Assembly (NCBI GenBank): GCA_959347315.1
Contig: OY365809.1
Coordinates: forward strand, 1 to 64,000
DNA: 64,000 nucleotides
Origin: Bimastos eiseni
Taxonomy: Eukaryota > Annelida > Clitellata > Crassiclitellata > Lumbricidae
Direction: 5' to 3'
Both the position numbers and the translations under genes were made by a program. Under the pieces are notes generated by a model. The model was not told the DNA's origin and searched no databases. It saw nothing but the letters and a program-made list of their open reading frames with translations. Below are positions 11,301-19,230 of this stretch, piece after piece. Position 1 is the first letter of the stretch. Each line of letters begins with the position of its first letter.

Positions 11301-14300
11301 CGTTACATTGGCTCACTATCTGTCAGCGCATTCACTTATGTTCATTTGTATGGGGTTGTCTATTTGATTGGGCTCCAGTCTACTTGAAATCCCTTATTGT
11401 TCCTGTCGCAGCATGTCCGGGTCGCCGGTCTTTGCGTTCAACCTCTCAACATAATCGTTTTGTACCTTTTGCTCGCACAACCATGACATAGTCCAGGGCG
11501 TTATCCATTGCTTGCCTTAGAGCGTGAAATGACCTCTCTCCGGTCATCCCTCCATTCCTAAGGCACCCTCTGATGAGGTGTCGATGAAATGCAAGACTGT
11601 TCGTTTTGCTCGATCCTGGATCGGGAGTACCTCTGAGTCGTCGCCTTGAAGGGACGCTATATTAAATTAATATAAATTCAATTCAATTCAAATTCAATTC
11701 AATTAAAATGAATTATACACCGGAAGTACGAATTAGTTATGTAAATGTACTTAGACTACCTTGATTAATCTGCAAATCATAAAAATAAAGCTATTTAGTA
11801 ATAAAAATGTTAGTTAAGTTTCCGCATTGAATCTCCGAGGAACAAGTTGCAGCCAGCGGTGTAACAAGCGGGGGGCAGGGGGCACGGGCACACCCAGTTT
11901 CACAACTGGGGGACAACGCCCCCAGTTTTAGTGCTATATGCCCTCATGTGCCCCCAAATCGATTCTTTTTTTATGTTTCTCCAATGACTTTTTGATATGA
12001 CTTTTGTTAAGATCATTTGTTCCCGACCATTTTTCAAATTTCTGAGGGGACAAATTCAAAAAGTGGGAGGGAGGTAAAAAGATTTTTGCGCTTCGCACAA
12101 TATTTTACAAATTATGCCCCCACTTCTTAAACCTTGTTACAACTCTGGTTGCAGCTATTTGGAGATCAAAAATCTTTGGGCAACAATCTCGGAGGAGTTT
12201 TTTGAGCGGGTCTCTGTACACGTACAATAGTGCCCAATGGCTAATCCGGTTCTGCTAACAATGATTCTAAAGAGCCTTATCATAATATTTTCATAGACCT
12301 TGCATTATATGCAGGGTCTGTAGATTATCTTGTCGTCTGGACTCGAATATTAAGGTCCTGAACCGTCTAAGCACTTCTCGTTCGCCTAACAAACATTCCT
12401 AAGAATATGAAGCCAAGTGATGTTTGTGTAGACGGAGAAGGTCTCAATTGACCAACGTTCCATCTTCCTTTCCATAATTATTATAAACGGTCTAAGTCAT
12501 CGTTTTCTGTCGTTGTCATAGAGACGGACCTAACTGCCGATCATCCTCAGTGGATCGGCGCATGGTGGTTGGGATTCCTCATCTGTTCCATCGTCAACTT
12601 CATCATCTGCATTCCCACTTCCATGATTCCGAAGAAGCTGCGACCGATCAGGAACAAAGTAAAGACGGACGCAGAGGAGAAAGAGGAGAAGGAGGAGGTG
12701 GAAAGAGAAGAGAAGAAGGAAGAAGATGAGAGAATGGGGAGTGGAAAGGAGAAAGAGAGAAAAGAGGAAAAGGAGGATGTGGAGAGAGGAGAGAAGAATG
12801 AGACAGATGAAGAGAAGGAGAAAGAGAGAAGGGAGAGAAGAAAGGAGAAAGAGGGAACAGAAGAGAACCTGAAAATTAAAAAGAAAGAGGATGAAGAAGA
12901 TGAAAGAGATGAGAATGATGGAGATCCGAAGGAGCTAGAAGAGGAAAAGGAAGTGAAGACAATAATGGCTGATGACATGAAGACACCATTCGTTGCTTCG
13001 ACCAATGGGTCTCAGAACTCTTCAAGTAGACCAATGAAAGATTTATCCCGTTGGAAAGGTAAGTCTACTTCTGAAACTGGAATCTGTTGTCTTAATAAAC
13101 AGACGATGACTTTTCAATAGACCCATTCGAATGGTTTGTTGACTGGGACTTTGTAGCCGCAGACAGACTTTGACCCATTTCAACAACAACGCAGAAGGTT
13201 CTATAAATATTCACACAGTCGAGAAAGGGTGAGATTGAACCCTTCGTCTGTATAGCTACTAACTGCTCGCACCATTGTTTCATTTCGCTATAAAGCGGCC
13301 AAAATTGCAACGCACATAGCGCATAAACATAAGCAGTTCTTTACTAGCTTATATAGCGCCGTTTTATAAAACACCAGACATCAACTAATGGGCCACACAA
13401 TCAGGTCAATATGTAATGTTATCGAGCATTTCTCTGGCGCCCATTCAAGATATGTATCTTCTCAGAGGTGCTCCCTACTCGGCCCTATTTGATGCTAAAT
13501 GTCAATATGAACGAATAAAATGCCTCAGTTAGCAAAATCATGCACAGTAAACTGCCTCATTAAACATACAAAATCATTGACAGAGCCGACAAATATGTTT
13601 GCTATTTCGGAACGCAAGCCTATCACTAGAAAACTCCATTACATTTTAAGTTACTGATATCCCGAGTATCAGTTCCTTAACACACGACTCCAATGACGGA
13701 AATGCAAAGCGTTCTCTCCCGAAGGACCTGCCCATTTCTTTCTATAACCTACTCTGGAATTTCTACTTTCACCGTGTTTGAATAGTTATCCAGAAGAGGC
13801 AATTTGTAAATTGCTCAGATATGTAAGGAATCATGTAGTGAGTCATGTTAACTTTAATAAGCTAAGAAAAGTTATCATAAATTTCATTTTGGTGCTGTGC
13901 TATTTCAACGAAGATTTTATTATCGTTCGGTTTTCTTAAGAGTTGCCTAAAGCAACGATGCGACTGTTGACGAATCCCATCTACATGTTGGCGTCGATCG
14001 CCATTTGCATCGACTGTTTCATCCTCGGTTTCATGGCTTTTCTGCCGAAATACTTTGAGGTCTACTTTCAGAAGACAGCATCCGTGGCCAACCTTCTCGG
14101 AGGTAGGACGTCGGAGATTCTCGAATATTTTACAGTGGCCACGACGCAGTTAAACGGGCGACGAAGTCCAGTTTAAGTTGTATTTTGTCAACTCGCAATA
14201 GCTGAGAGTTTCATTCAGATAGTGCAATTTACATATAACATCCGTCTTCGACATTTGACATCCGTGATTTTCAAAATCTGTTGTCACATACTTCGAGATC

Positions 14301-17300
14301 TACTTCTTTTAAATGAGATGTTATATTCAGCATTGCAGAAATGACACGAATGAATATTCTGTTCTCTTCTGTATTGATCCGGTAGTTGAAGTTATGAGGC
14401 GCAAAGTGAAGTGAACAGATATCGATAATGTTTTGGAATCCATTCTGTTATATCATCGTCTCTTTCTTTCATTGCCCTCATACTTTTCGTCTGATACTCG
14501 ATGCATTCAATCGTTTTTTTTGCTGAAATCGATTTGCCTGCGAACAAGGAATGTTTTATCGTTTATCACCTGAAACATAATTATTTTGTAGGAATGATTC
14601 CAGCGATATTCGGAGGCTGTGCGTCGTACGTCGGTGGATTGGTGAGTGGAAAGATCAAGGGAATTGATGGAGGAGTGGCTGGACTCTGTCGGATGAATTC
14701 CACTCTGTCGCTCATCTGTCTCATATGTCTTGTGCCAGCCATGTTTCTCTCCTGTCCCGATGTCAATTATTCCGGACATCTGGTCAAAGACAGGTCAGTC
14801 AAGAGTTAATAGATCTGCAATTAACATTCTCTATAAGTAATGCGCTGAAACAGACAGACACACATAGACAAGTAGAGAGACACAGACATATAAAGACAAG
14901 TAGAGAGACACAGAAAGACAAGTAGAGAGACACAGACATATAAAGACAAGTAGAAAGACATACACACAAAGACAAGTAGAGAAACACAGACACATAAAGA
15001 CAAGTAGAGAGACACAGAAAGACAAGTAGAGAGACAGACACATAAAGACAAGTAGAGAGACACAGAAAGACAAGTAGAGAGACAGACACTTAAAGACAAG
15101 TAGAGAGACATACACACAAAGACAAGTAGAGAGACACAGACACATAAAGACAAGTAGAGAGACACAGAAAGACAAGTAGAGAGACAGACACTTAAAGACA
15201 AGTAGAGAGACATACACACAAAGACAAGTAGAGAGACACAGACACATAAAGACAAGCAGAGAGAAACAGACACATAAAGACAAGTAGAGAGACACAGAAA
15301 GACAAGTAGAGAGACACAGACACATAAAGACAAGTAGAGAGACATACACACAAAGACAAGTAGAGAGACAAAGACATAAAGACAAGTAGAGAGACATACA
15401 CACGAAGACAAGTAGAGAGACAGACGTCTTAGTTGTGAATGGTGAGTTGTCGTCTTTAGTATCCAGCGTCAAATGTCATAATTGACTTAGAACTTATTCA
15501 ATGACCAGTTTCACTTCATTTGACTATAAAGAGCCATTTTGGCAGTCTATCTGTCTGTTCCTACTTTCGTCTGTTCCTACTTCATTTGACTATAAAGAGC
15601 CATTTTGGCAGTCTATCTGTCTGTTCCTACTTTCGTCTGTTCCTACTTCATTTGACTATAAAGAGCCATTTTGGCAGTCTATCTGTCTGTTCCTACTTTC
15701 GTCTGGATGACGTCTGTTCAGACTGAACCTCACAACCGACTGTAACATCGACTGCGTCTGTTCGGCGGATGTCTTCGATCCAGTCTGTGGCAGCGATGAC
15801 TCACTCTACTTTTCCCCTTGTCACGCTGGATGTAAGCGGCTATTCAACTCAACAACTGATCAGAATGATCTCTCTGGTCACCGCACGGTAAGTCCTCTCT
15901 CTCCTTCACCTCCACATCAGCATCATTCCAGAAAAAAGTCATCTGGCAGTCTATGACAAGCGCAGTCTGAACTCAGACGACGACGACGTAGTGTGGACCT
16001 GCTTTCAGTGGCCCTGCCTTCAGATGTCGTCAAACACTTTCAATACGAGTTGCACTGGCCTCCCAGTTTCTCGAAGTACTCAGTCTATACAATTATTGTC
16101 GTATTGTCGTAAAAATTTAGAGTTCAGAAAAAGGATGTTTCGCTTTTTCATATTATTTCTAAGGAATCAGTTTTTCGAATCTGTTTCTATTTTCAAAGAA
16201 TCTGTTGCTGTTTTCAACGAATCTATTACTGTTTTCAAGGAATCAGTTTCTGTTTTCAACGAATCTGTTTCTGTTTTCAATAAATCGGTTTCTGTTCTCA
16301 ACGAATCTGTTTCTGTTTTCAATGAATCTGTTTCTGTTTTTAATTAATCAGTTTCTGTTTCCGATTATTCTATTAATTTTCGACTTCTGTAGAATCTCTT
16401 CATGTCTTTTATCATGAATTTGAGTGTTTCGCTTGATCTCATTTCTGTTTGTGTAGGTGCGCGCGGCGGACTGTGGGTGCGTTGGCAACGTTGAAGGTAA
16501 AGATGAAGGTGAAGAAGAGGTTGAAAGAGGGAGATTTGTCTTTGCCGGATTCTGTGAAGATTCTTGTGCATCGATGATTCCATACGTCTTAAATTTGGTC
16601 GCCATCTTTTTCTCCCTCAACATGTACAATGTGCCATGCACTACCATTATATTGAGGTAACTACAATCATCCTAACGTAAATACATCATGCGTTGGTAAT
16701 AATATCATACTTAGTTGCAGCCAGGGGTGTAACAAGCGGGGGCAGGTGGGCACCGGCCCCCTCCCCGGTTTTGAAAGGGGGGGCAAGGCTCCCCAGTTTT
16801 AGTGCTCAGTGCCCTCCATGTGCCCCCCAAATCGGTTCTTTTTTATGTTTATCCAATGGATTTTTAAGAATACTTTTGTTAAGATGATTTTTGCCCCCCC
16901 CTTTTTCAAATTTCTGGGGAAGCAAAATTTAACAAGTGGGAGAGTAACGCGCAATTTTTTTTAAAATTATGCATCCCCACTTTTTAAAACCTTGTTACAC
17001 CTCTGGTTGCAGCAAAAATCATCTCAGATAAGATCATCGTCTGGTAGCTACAACCATTACTCTCAGGTGAGTACAATCATCCTTAGGTATATACAATCAT
17101 CTTCAGGTAACTGCAATCACCTGGGGTTAATTATATGTCCACGTATCTACACTCATCTTCAGGTGACAACAATCATACTCAGGTACAATGTTACCTCTGA
17201 CATTTTATTGCGATGATGGGAAAATTGAAACCATAATAAAAGTCTATTGCGATAAGTTCTGATAATCTAAGAGAAATCTCTAGTCTTAAGATAAATGAGG

Positions 17301-18775
17301 GGACGAATCAGCAAAGGAACCAAAGTTTCTTGAGTAATTAAGACGGCCAGGAGACGCGATTTGCGTAATTTCATAAACAGAAATCGGGTCTTGTTATTCT
17401 TGCAAAAAAACTTTGTGCTCGCACACTGGCTTTTGGTGTGCGCTGGCTCCACGGGTGTGCGCGCTCTATCGCATAGCTTAGAGGGCACATTGCTCAGGTT
17501 CTGAGGTTAACTGCATGTCTACAATTATCATCGTCATGTAACTAAATGATATCCAGACAGCTGCAATCGTCCTCACATAGTTGCAATCATATTCGGATAA
17601 CTAAACTTATCCTCAGACAAATATCGTCATCATTAGGTGACTACAAGCATCAGTATGTAACTGTAATCATACTTAGGTAAATACAATCATACCCTATTAA
17701 CTCCCGCTGCGACTGATAGGTGAATAGCATAATCTACAAGTAAATCGCACGTTGTAGTCTACGGGCTCAATTCTGCCATTTCTGAATTAGGCCTTCTAAG
17801 CCAACTGAGTTTTTATGATGAATGGTTTCAGTTAAGTTGACATTCCGCATTGACGTCAACTAGTTTTTATCTTATTATATAGTTTTAAAAGAGGACATTA
17901 TAGCGAAGCACATCGCTTTGATTCATCTAATATTTTTAAGAATTTTATTCTGTGAGTGGTTTGTTGTTTGATTACGATTGTTCTTTAGGTGCATCAGAGA
18001 AGAAGACAAATCATTTGCGCTCGGACTTCAGACTTTCGGAATTTGCCTCACCAGTAGGTGCCAAGAACCAATCATTCTATTCTATTCTTTTCTGTTTTAT
18101 TCTATTCTATTCTATTACATTCAGCTCCATTCTGTCCTATGACCATTTTCTTACGTCCTATTCGACTCTATTCCATTCCATTCTATTCCATTCTACTATA
18201 TTCTACTCCATACAACACTACACTGTACCATACTAAACATATTTTATGCTGTTCTCAGTGTTCAGCGACAAATGCATATTGTGTGACGATTGCAACGCAG
18301 CTAAGAATTTGAATTAGATATTTAATCAAACGTCTCTATATAATTAACTAACTAAGGTCTTAGGAGGTCTAACTGATGCATAACTATAAAAAGAGCACGA
18401 ACTATGGCCGGTATAATTATAATAAAACCGTAACATTTTGGTAAACTTGCTGTTTTGCCTTCGTTTCTAGTTTTTCCAGCTCCTTTGTTATACGGCAGCG
18501 TCTTCGATGCGTCATGTGTTCTGAGAGAGACGAAGTCTTGTACAGACAGCGAGGGAACTTGTCTACTCTATGACCGGCAAGCATTGCGCTTCGCTTTCCA
18601 TGGACTTACGATAGGGCTGCATGCCATCGCAACAATCCTCTATTACGTCACGCTCTTTCTAGCCAGACGCAAACTCTCTCTACTCACCGCTCAACATAAA
18701 ACTCAGCTGAGTGAAATGGAGGAACTCAAAGCGAACAGATTGATAATTACTGGAGACAATTCCAATGAAGCATAA
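566..18775 (+). CDS. SLCO: organic anion transporting polypeptide (SLCO/OATP family), nine-exon gene
   Basis: Plasma-membrane transporter for amphipathic organic anions (bile salts, steroid conjugates, eicosanoids, thyroid hormones in the known family). Coding exons are 566-1358, 8169-8255, 12522-13058, 13941-14102, 14592-14793, 15722-15887, 16457-16656, 17989-18053 and 18471-18775, giving 2517 nt and 838 aa with every intron GT-AG and every phase compatible. The product shows about 12 hydrophobic segments, the family signature as DHPQWIGAWWLGFL (aa 300-313, with Gln where Arg is usual) and a Kazal-like cysteine-rich extracellular loop (aa 600-680). Typical OATPs have 640-720 aa. The surplus comes from a poly-Gly extracellular loop and a ~100-residue Lys/Glu-rich cytoplasmic loop. 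SLCO4-like subtype is plausible but not shown. Exon 2 is short and was found only by phase and motif, so it is the least certain link. Confidence 0.93.
1350..1700 (+). repeat. 21-bp minisatellite built from the exon-1 splice donor
   Basis: About 16 units of 21 bp with core CTCATTGGTAAGAG, starting at 1350 and running without a break to about 1700. The first unit straddles the exon 1/intron 1 boundary, so most later units carry their own G|GTAAGA donor-like site. Use of the second donor (1380) would add seven in-frame residues; a stop at 1391-1393 closes the frame after that. Confidence 0.95.
2258..2334 (-). repeat. inverted copy of the exon-1 21-bp repeat
   Basis: About 3.5 units reading as the reverse complement of the 1350-1700 array (CCAATGAGTTTGAGGCTCTT and variants). 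Transcripts could pair the two arrays over about 70 nt with a loop of about 0.6 kb. Confidence 0.9.
2416..4511 (+). mobile_element. hAT-type non-autonomous DNA transposon carrying a LINE fragment (copy a)
   Basis: Terminal inverted repeats CAGTGGTGTAACAAG and, at the other end, CTTGTTGCACCTCTG. It is flanked by an 8-bp target duplication (GTACCCGG at 2408-2415, ATACCCGG at 4512-4519, 7 of 8 matching), the length expected for hAT transposition. No transposase is visible. Its ends match three other copies in the window (11854, 16722, 41469). The interior contains a CR1-like LINE reverse-transcriptase remnant and 3' part that is also in the 41469 copy. Confidence 0.85.
3400..4290 (-). pseudogene. 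decayed CR1-like LINE reverse transcriptase 3' part inside the hAT element
   Basis: The - strand at 4285-4040 reads LKILYKWSVDWHTLFNTKKC, the RT palm/thumb pattern DL..L..WS..W...FN..KC. Downstream (to about 3400) disrupted frames resemble the C-terminal half of CR1-type ORF2, including RRRTRGDLIE and an ending like KAFKWKLKKFGY. It is truncated at both ends and has frameshifts and stops. Confidence 0.7.
4735..4790 (+). repeat. (ATT)n microsatellite
   Basis: Interrupted run of ATT triplets within intron 1; the sequence around it shows no gene. Confidence 0.85.
4788..5145 (+). repeat. dispersed repeat, unclassified
   Basis: Begins with an imperfect palindrome (GACCCGTGAAGAATCAGGGG...) that recurs near 52783 and 52873. 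The part at 5043-5140 (ATATACTT..ATTACACGATG..) recurs at 57892-57985. These look like fragments of one unclassified interspersed family; I cannot define its ends. Confidence 0.5.
5268..5500 (+). repeat. (ATT)n microsatellite, two runs
   Basis: Long ATT runs at 5268-5390 and 5465-5500, separated by about 75 bp of unique sequence. The apparent poly-Leu, poly-Ile and poly-Asn reading frames here are by-products of the repeat. Confidence 0.92.
5826..6046 (+). repeat. CTG-rich minisatellite
   Basis: Irregular units of CTGCTGCTGCTTATTCTG type, about 220 bp. The leucine-rich frame through it is a by-product of the repeat. Confidence 0.88.
7015..7091. repeat. hairpin with TTAGGG-like core
   Basis: A unit containing AAAAAGTTATAACCCTAAT occurs twice directly (7018, 7041) and then once inverted (7070-7088). 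The outer direct copy and the inverted copy give perfect 22-bp arms (7015-7036 with 7070-7091); the inner copy gives a 19-bp stem with a ten-base AT loop. Confidence 0.9.
8169..8255 (+). CDS. SLCO: SLCO exon 2 (TM5 region)
   Basis: An 87-nt exon between CATAG|GT and AAAG|GTGGTC. It enters and leaves in phase 1, matching the end of exon 1 and the start of exon 3. It encodes aa 265-293, with GLMFTVRFVSPMISFAMGGY then LLSIYANLK. This is the expected OATP segment (a helix with a Gly-Gly followed by L-L-x-I-Y) between SYIDD and the GAWW signature. Without it the fold would lack a membrane helix. Confidence 0.85.
8711..9140 (+). pseudogene. RTE/BovB-like LINE reverse transcriptase remnant
   Basis: Broken frames read LNTASNDHGMKINIKKTKVL, then FCYLGSMI, EIRRRIAMGKKA and VLYGSETWTVRKEYVKRLEA followed by FEMW. 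This is the characteristic end of the reverse-transcriptase domain in RTE-type elements. Several stops and frameshifts; no endonuclease part remains. Confidence 0.8.
9120..9455 (+). repeat. GGATGGGTGGGTGAATGG minisatellite
   Basis: Degenerate array of GATGGGTGGGTGAATG-type units with G-rich + strand. The 172-aa His/Pro-rich frame on the - strand is a product of the array. Confidence 0.9.
9714..9875 (+). repeat. 24-bp tandem repeat, seven units
   Basis: Units start AGGTATGTAGGGGACCCTAT at 9714, 9738, 9762, 9786, 9810, 9833 and 9857. Six are 24 bp apart and one is a base shorter. Confidence 0.92.
11110..11690 (+). pseudogene. L2/CR1-like LINE 3' fragment
   Basis: Fragments read LHWLTICQRIHLCSFVWGCL, APVYLKSLI and GRRSLRSTSQHNRFVPFART, the pattern of the C-terminal end of L2/CR1 ORF2 (LHWLP..RI.., AP.YL..L, LRS...VPR.R). 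It ends CTTGAAGGGACGCTATATTA and an A/T-rich AATTC tail, typical of an L2-type 3' end. Confidence 0.75.
11854..12147 (+). mobile_element. short hAT-type element (copy b)
   Basis: 294 bp with termini CAGCGGTGTAACAAG and CTTGTTACAACTCTG. It is flanked on both sides by an exact 8-bp duplication GTTGCAGC (11846-11853, 12148-12155). Sub-terminal CCCCCAGTTTT/AACTGGGGG blocks match the other copies. Non-coding. Confidence 0.9.
12522..13058 (+). CDS. SLCO: SLCO exon 3 (GAWW signature, large charged loop)
   Basis: Encodes aa 294-472. Acceptor is TGTCATAG|AG, donor GGAAAG|GTAAGT, both ends in phase 1. It opens with ETDLTADHPQWIGAWWLGFL, the OATP signature, completes TM6 and continues into a cytoplasmic loop. 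Residues ~344-442 are almost entirely Glu, Lys, Arg and Asp, encoded by purine-rich GAA/GAG/AAG repeats. This loop is far longer than in typical OATPs. The antisense Ser/Phe-rich frame (12547-13005) is a shadow of it. Confidence 0.9.
13059..13940 (+). other. SLCO intron 3
   Basis: Mostly unique sequence. A TATATAGCGCCGTTTTATAA stretch near 13345 looks like an L2-type 3' end on the - strand, continuing to about 13480. Nothing else recognised. Confidence 0.5.
13941..14102 (+). CDS. SLCO: SLCO exon 4 (TM7)
   Basis: Encodes aa 473-526. Acceptor TTCTTAAG|AG, donor CTCGGAG|GTAGGA, both ends in phase 1. It reads MRLLTNPIYMLASIAICIDC then FILGFMAFLPKYFEVYF, matching the OATP pattern LLTNP...F.P KY.E.QF. 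The following 489-bp intron 4 (14103-14591) shows nothing recognisable. Confidence 0.93.
14592..14793 (+). CDS. SLCO: SLCO exon 5 (TM8-TM9)
   Basis: Encodes aa 527-593. Acceptor TTTTGTAG|GA, donor GACAG|GTCAGT, phase 1 in and phase 2 out. It carries a glycine-rich helix (MIPAIFGGCASYVGGLVSGK), as in OATP TM8, followed by TM9 (LSLICLICLVPAMFLSCPD). Confidence 0.93.
14838..15425 (+). repeat. GACAAGTAGAGAGACACAG minisatellite in intron 5
   Basis: About 590 bp of 20-28-bp units combining GACAAGTAGAGAGACA with CACAGACACATAAA or CATACACACAAA. It begins about 45 bp after the exon 5 donor. The long Cys/Leu/Ser-rich - strand frames through it are by-products of the array. Confidence 0.94.
15515..15712 (+). 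repeat. 66-bp tandem repeat, three units, abutting exon 6 acceptor
   Basis: Units start TTCATTTGACTATAAAGAGC at 15515, 15581 and 15647, almost identical. Each ends in a pyrimidine-rich TCTGTCTGTTCCTACTTTCG, and the last ends nine bases before the exon 6 boundary. Each may therefore carry a copy of the polypyrimidine tract. Confidence 0.95.
15722..15887 (+). CDS. SLCO: SLCO exon 6 (Kazal-like extracellular domain)
   Basis: Encodes aa 594-649. Acceptor CTGTTCAG|A, donor CGCACG|GTAAGT. It has an N-glycosylation site NLT followed by DCNIDCVCSADVFDPVCGSD and FSPCHAGC. This cysteine spacing is the Kazal-like module in the large extracellular loop between TM9 and TM10 of OATPs. Confidence 0.95.
16130..16372 (+). 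repeat. 21-bp tandem repeat in intron 6
   Basis: About ten units of GTTTCTGTTTTCAACGAATC type, ending about 85 bp before the exon 7 acceptor. The stop-free frames through it (ESVSVFN repeats) are by-products. Confidence 0.93.
16457..16656 (+). CDS. SLCO: SLCO exon 7 (end of cysteine-rich loop, TM10)
   Basis: Encodes aa 650-715. Acceptor TTGTGTAG|GTG (phase 0), donor ATTGAG|GTAACT (phase 2). It opens ADCGCVG and later CEDSC, the last cysteines of the extracellular domain. Between them is an acidic insert (EGKDEGEEEVERG). TM10 follows (IPYVLNLVAIFFSLNMYNVP). Confidence 0.92.
16651..17700 (+). repeat. 20-bp degenerate array related to the exon-7 splice donor
   Basis: Intron 7 from the donor onward holds many diverged copies of AGGTAACTACAATCATCCT, the sequence that starts at the exon 7/intron boundary. 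They are clear at 17040-17190 and 17500-17700 and are interrupted by the hAT element at 16722 and by unique sequence at 17200-17490. Unit CAGGTGAGT at 17064 is a strong donor consensus. The rest of the intron (17701-17988) shows nothing. Confidence 0.75.
16722..17005 (+). mobile_element. short hAT-type element (copy c)
   Basis: 284 bp with termini CAGGGGTGTAACAAG and CTTGTTACACCTCTG. It is flanked by exact 8-bp duplications GTTGCAGC (16714-16721, 17006-17013), the same 8-mer as at copy b. Non-coding; the interior matches copy b. Confidence 0.92.
17989..18053 (+). CDS. SLCO: SLCO exon 8 (65 nt, start of TM11)
   Basis: Encodes aa 716-737. Acceptor TTCTTTAG|G, donor ACCA|GTAGGT, phase 2 in and phase 1 out. 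It reads RCIREEDKSFALGLQTFGIC, matching the OATP motif R.V....R.FALG.Q....R before TM11. Confidence 0.92.
18075..18240 (+). repeat. TTCTA/TTCCA pentamer-rich tract in intron 8
   Basis: Degenerate run of TTCTATTCTATTCCATTC units. The remaining sequence to exon 9 (18241-18470) shows nothing recognisable. Confidence 0.88.
18471..18775 (+). CDS. SLCO: SLCO exon 9 (TM11-TM12, C-terminus)
   Basis: Encodes aa 738-838 and stop TAA (18773-18775). Acceptor CGTTTCTAG|TT in phase 1. It reads IFPAPLLYGSVFDASCVLRE, the OATP pattern PGP...G..ID..C, then CLLYD, TM12 (LTIGLHAIATILYYVTLFLA) and a short cytosolic tail ending NEA. Confidence 0.94.
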
Positions 18776-18854
18776 ATCAAGTATATGACTTTACACCGCT
18801 GTAATGTGAATAGTTTGAGCCGTTGGTTCGTCTAGCCAGGTCTCCGTCACTGCC

Positions 18855-18860
18855 AATAAA
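18855..18860 (+). promoter_or_regulatory. poly(A) signal AATAAA of SLCO
   Basis: AATAAA lies 80 bases after the stop codon, a normal position for a short 3' UTR. Confidence 0.6.
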
Positions 18861-18879
18861 TCAATGGATGGGATTCTTA

Positions 18880-19230
18880 ACACTTTCAATCGATGAAAGT
18901 TTCGATACTGTACCACAACAGTAAATGTTCAAAGCCGATATTAGGCCTTTATTATTTTAGACTAGCAGGGTCCAGGTCAAGCAGAGTATTGTATGTACTT
19001 AGTCCATGTCATCTGCCAGCTGCTGATGGGAATCCGTTGCTTGGTTCCACGCTTGTGCGTGGGCCCACCACTGGTGACTTTTTTCAGCTCACTGTGCATA
19101 GTTTTGCTAACAGATGCATTTTTAACTGTAACTTCTAACGTCATTATGGCCAGCGCATGCAGAGAGCGCCTCTGAGTAGATATCTTGAAAGGGCGCTATA
19201 TAAATGCTTTGATTACGTTGTATACAATAC
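18880..19230 (+). mobile_element. L2-like LINE or SINE 3' tail
   Basis: Ends CTTGAAAGGGCGCTATATAA followed by ATGCTTTGATTACG, the hallmark 3' end of L2-type elements, preceded by CGCCTCTGAGTAG as in the elements near 11640 and 26160. The 5' part is too decayed to read. Confidence 0.55.

Larger units (their letters stand above)
8256..12521 (+). other. SLCO intron 2
   Basis: Contains RTE-like and L2-like LINE scraps, two minisatellites and a short hAT-type element, listed separately. In 8256-8700, 9880-11100 and 12150-12521 I see nothing recognisable. Confidence 0.7.

Noticed and set aside
12547..13005. 152-aa Ser/Phe-rich frame on the - strand
   Set aside because: It is the antisense of the Lys/Glu-rich part of SLCO exon 3; purine-rich code gives open antisense frames.
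14799..15472. Several 96-213-aa Cys/Leu/Ser-rich frames on the - strand
   Set aside because: All run through the GACAAGTAGAGAGACA array and only reflect its periodic sequence.
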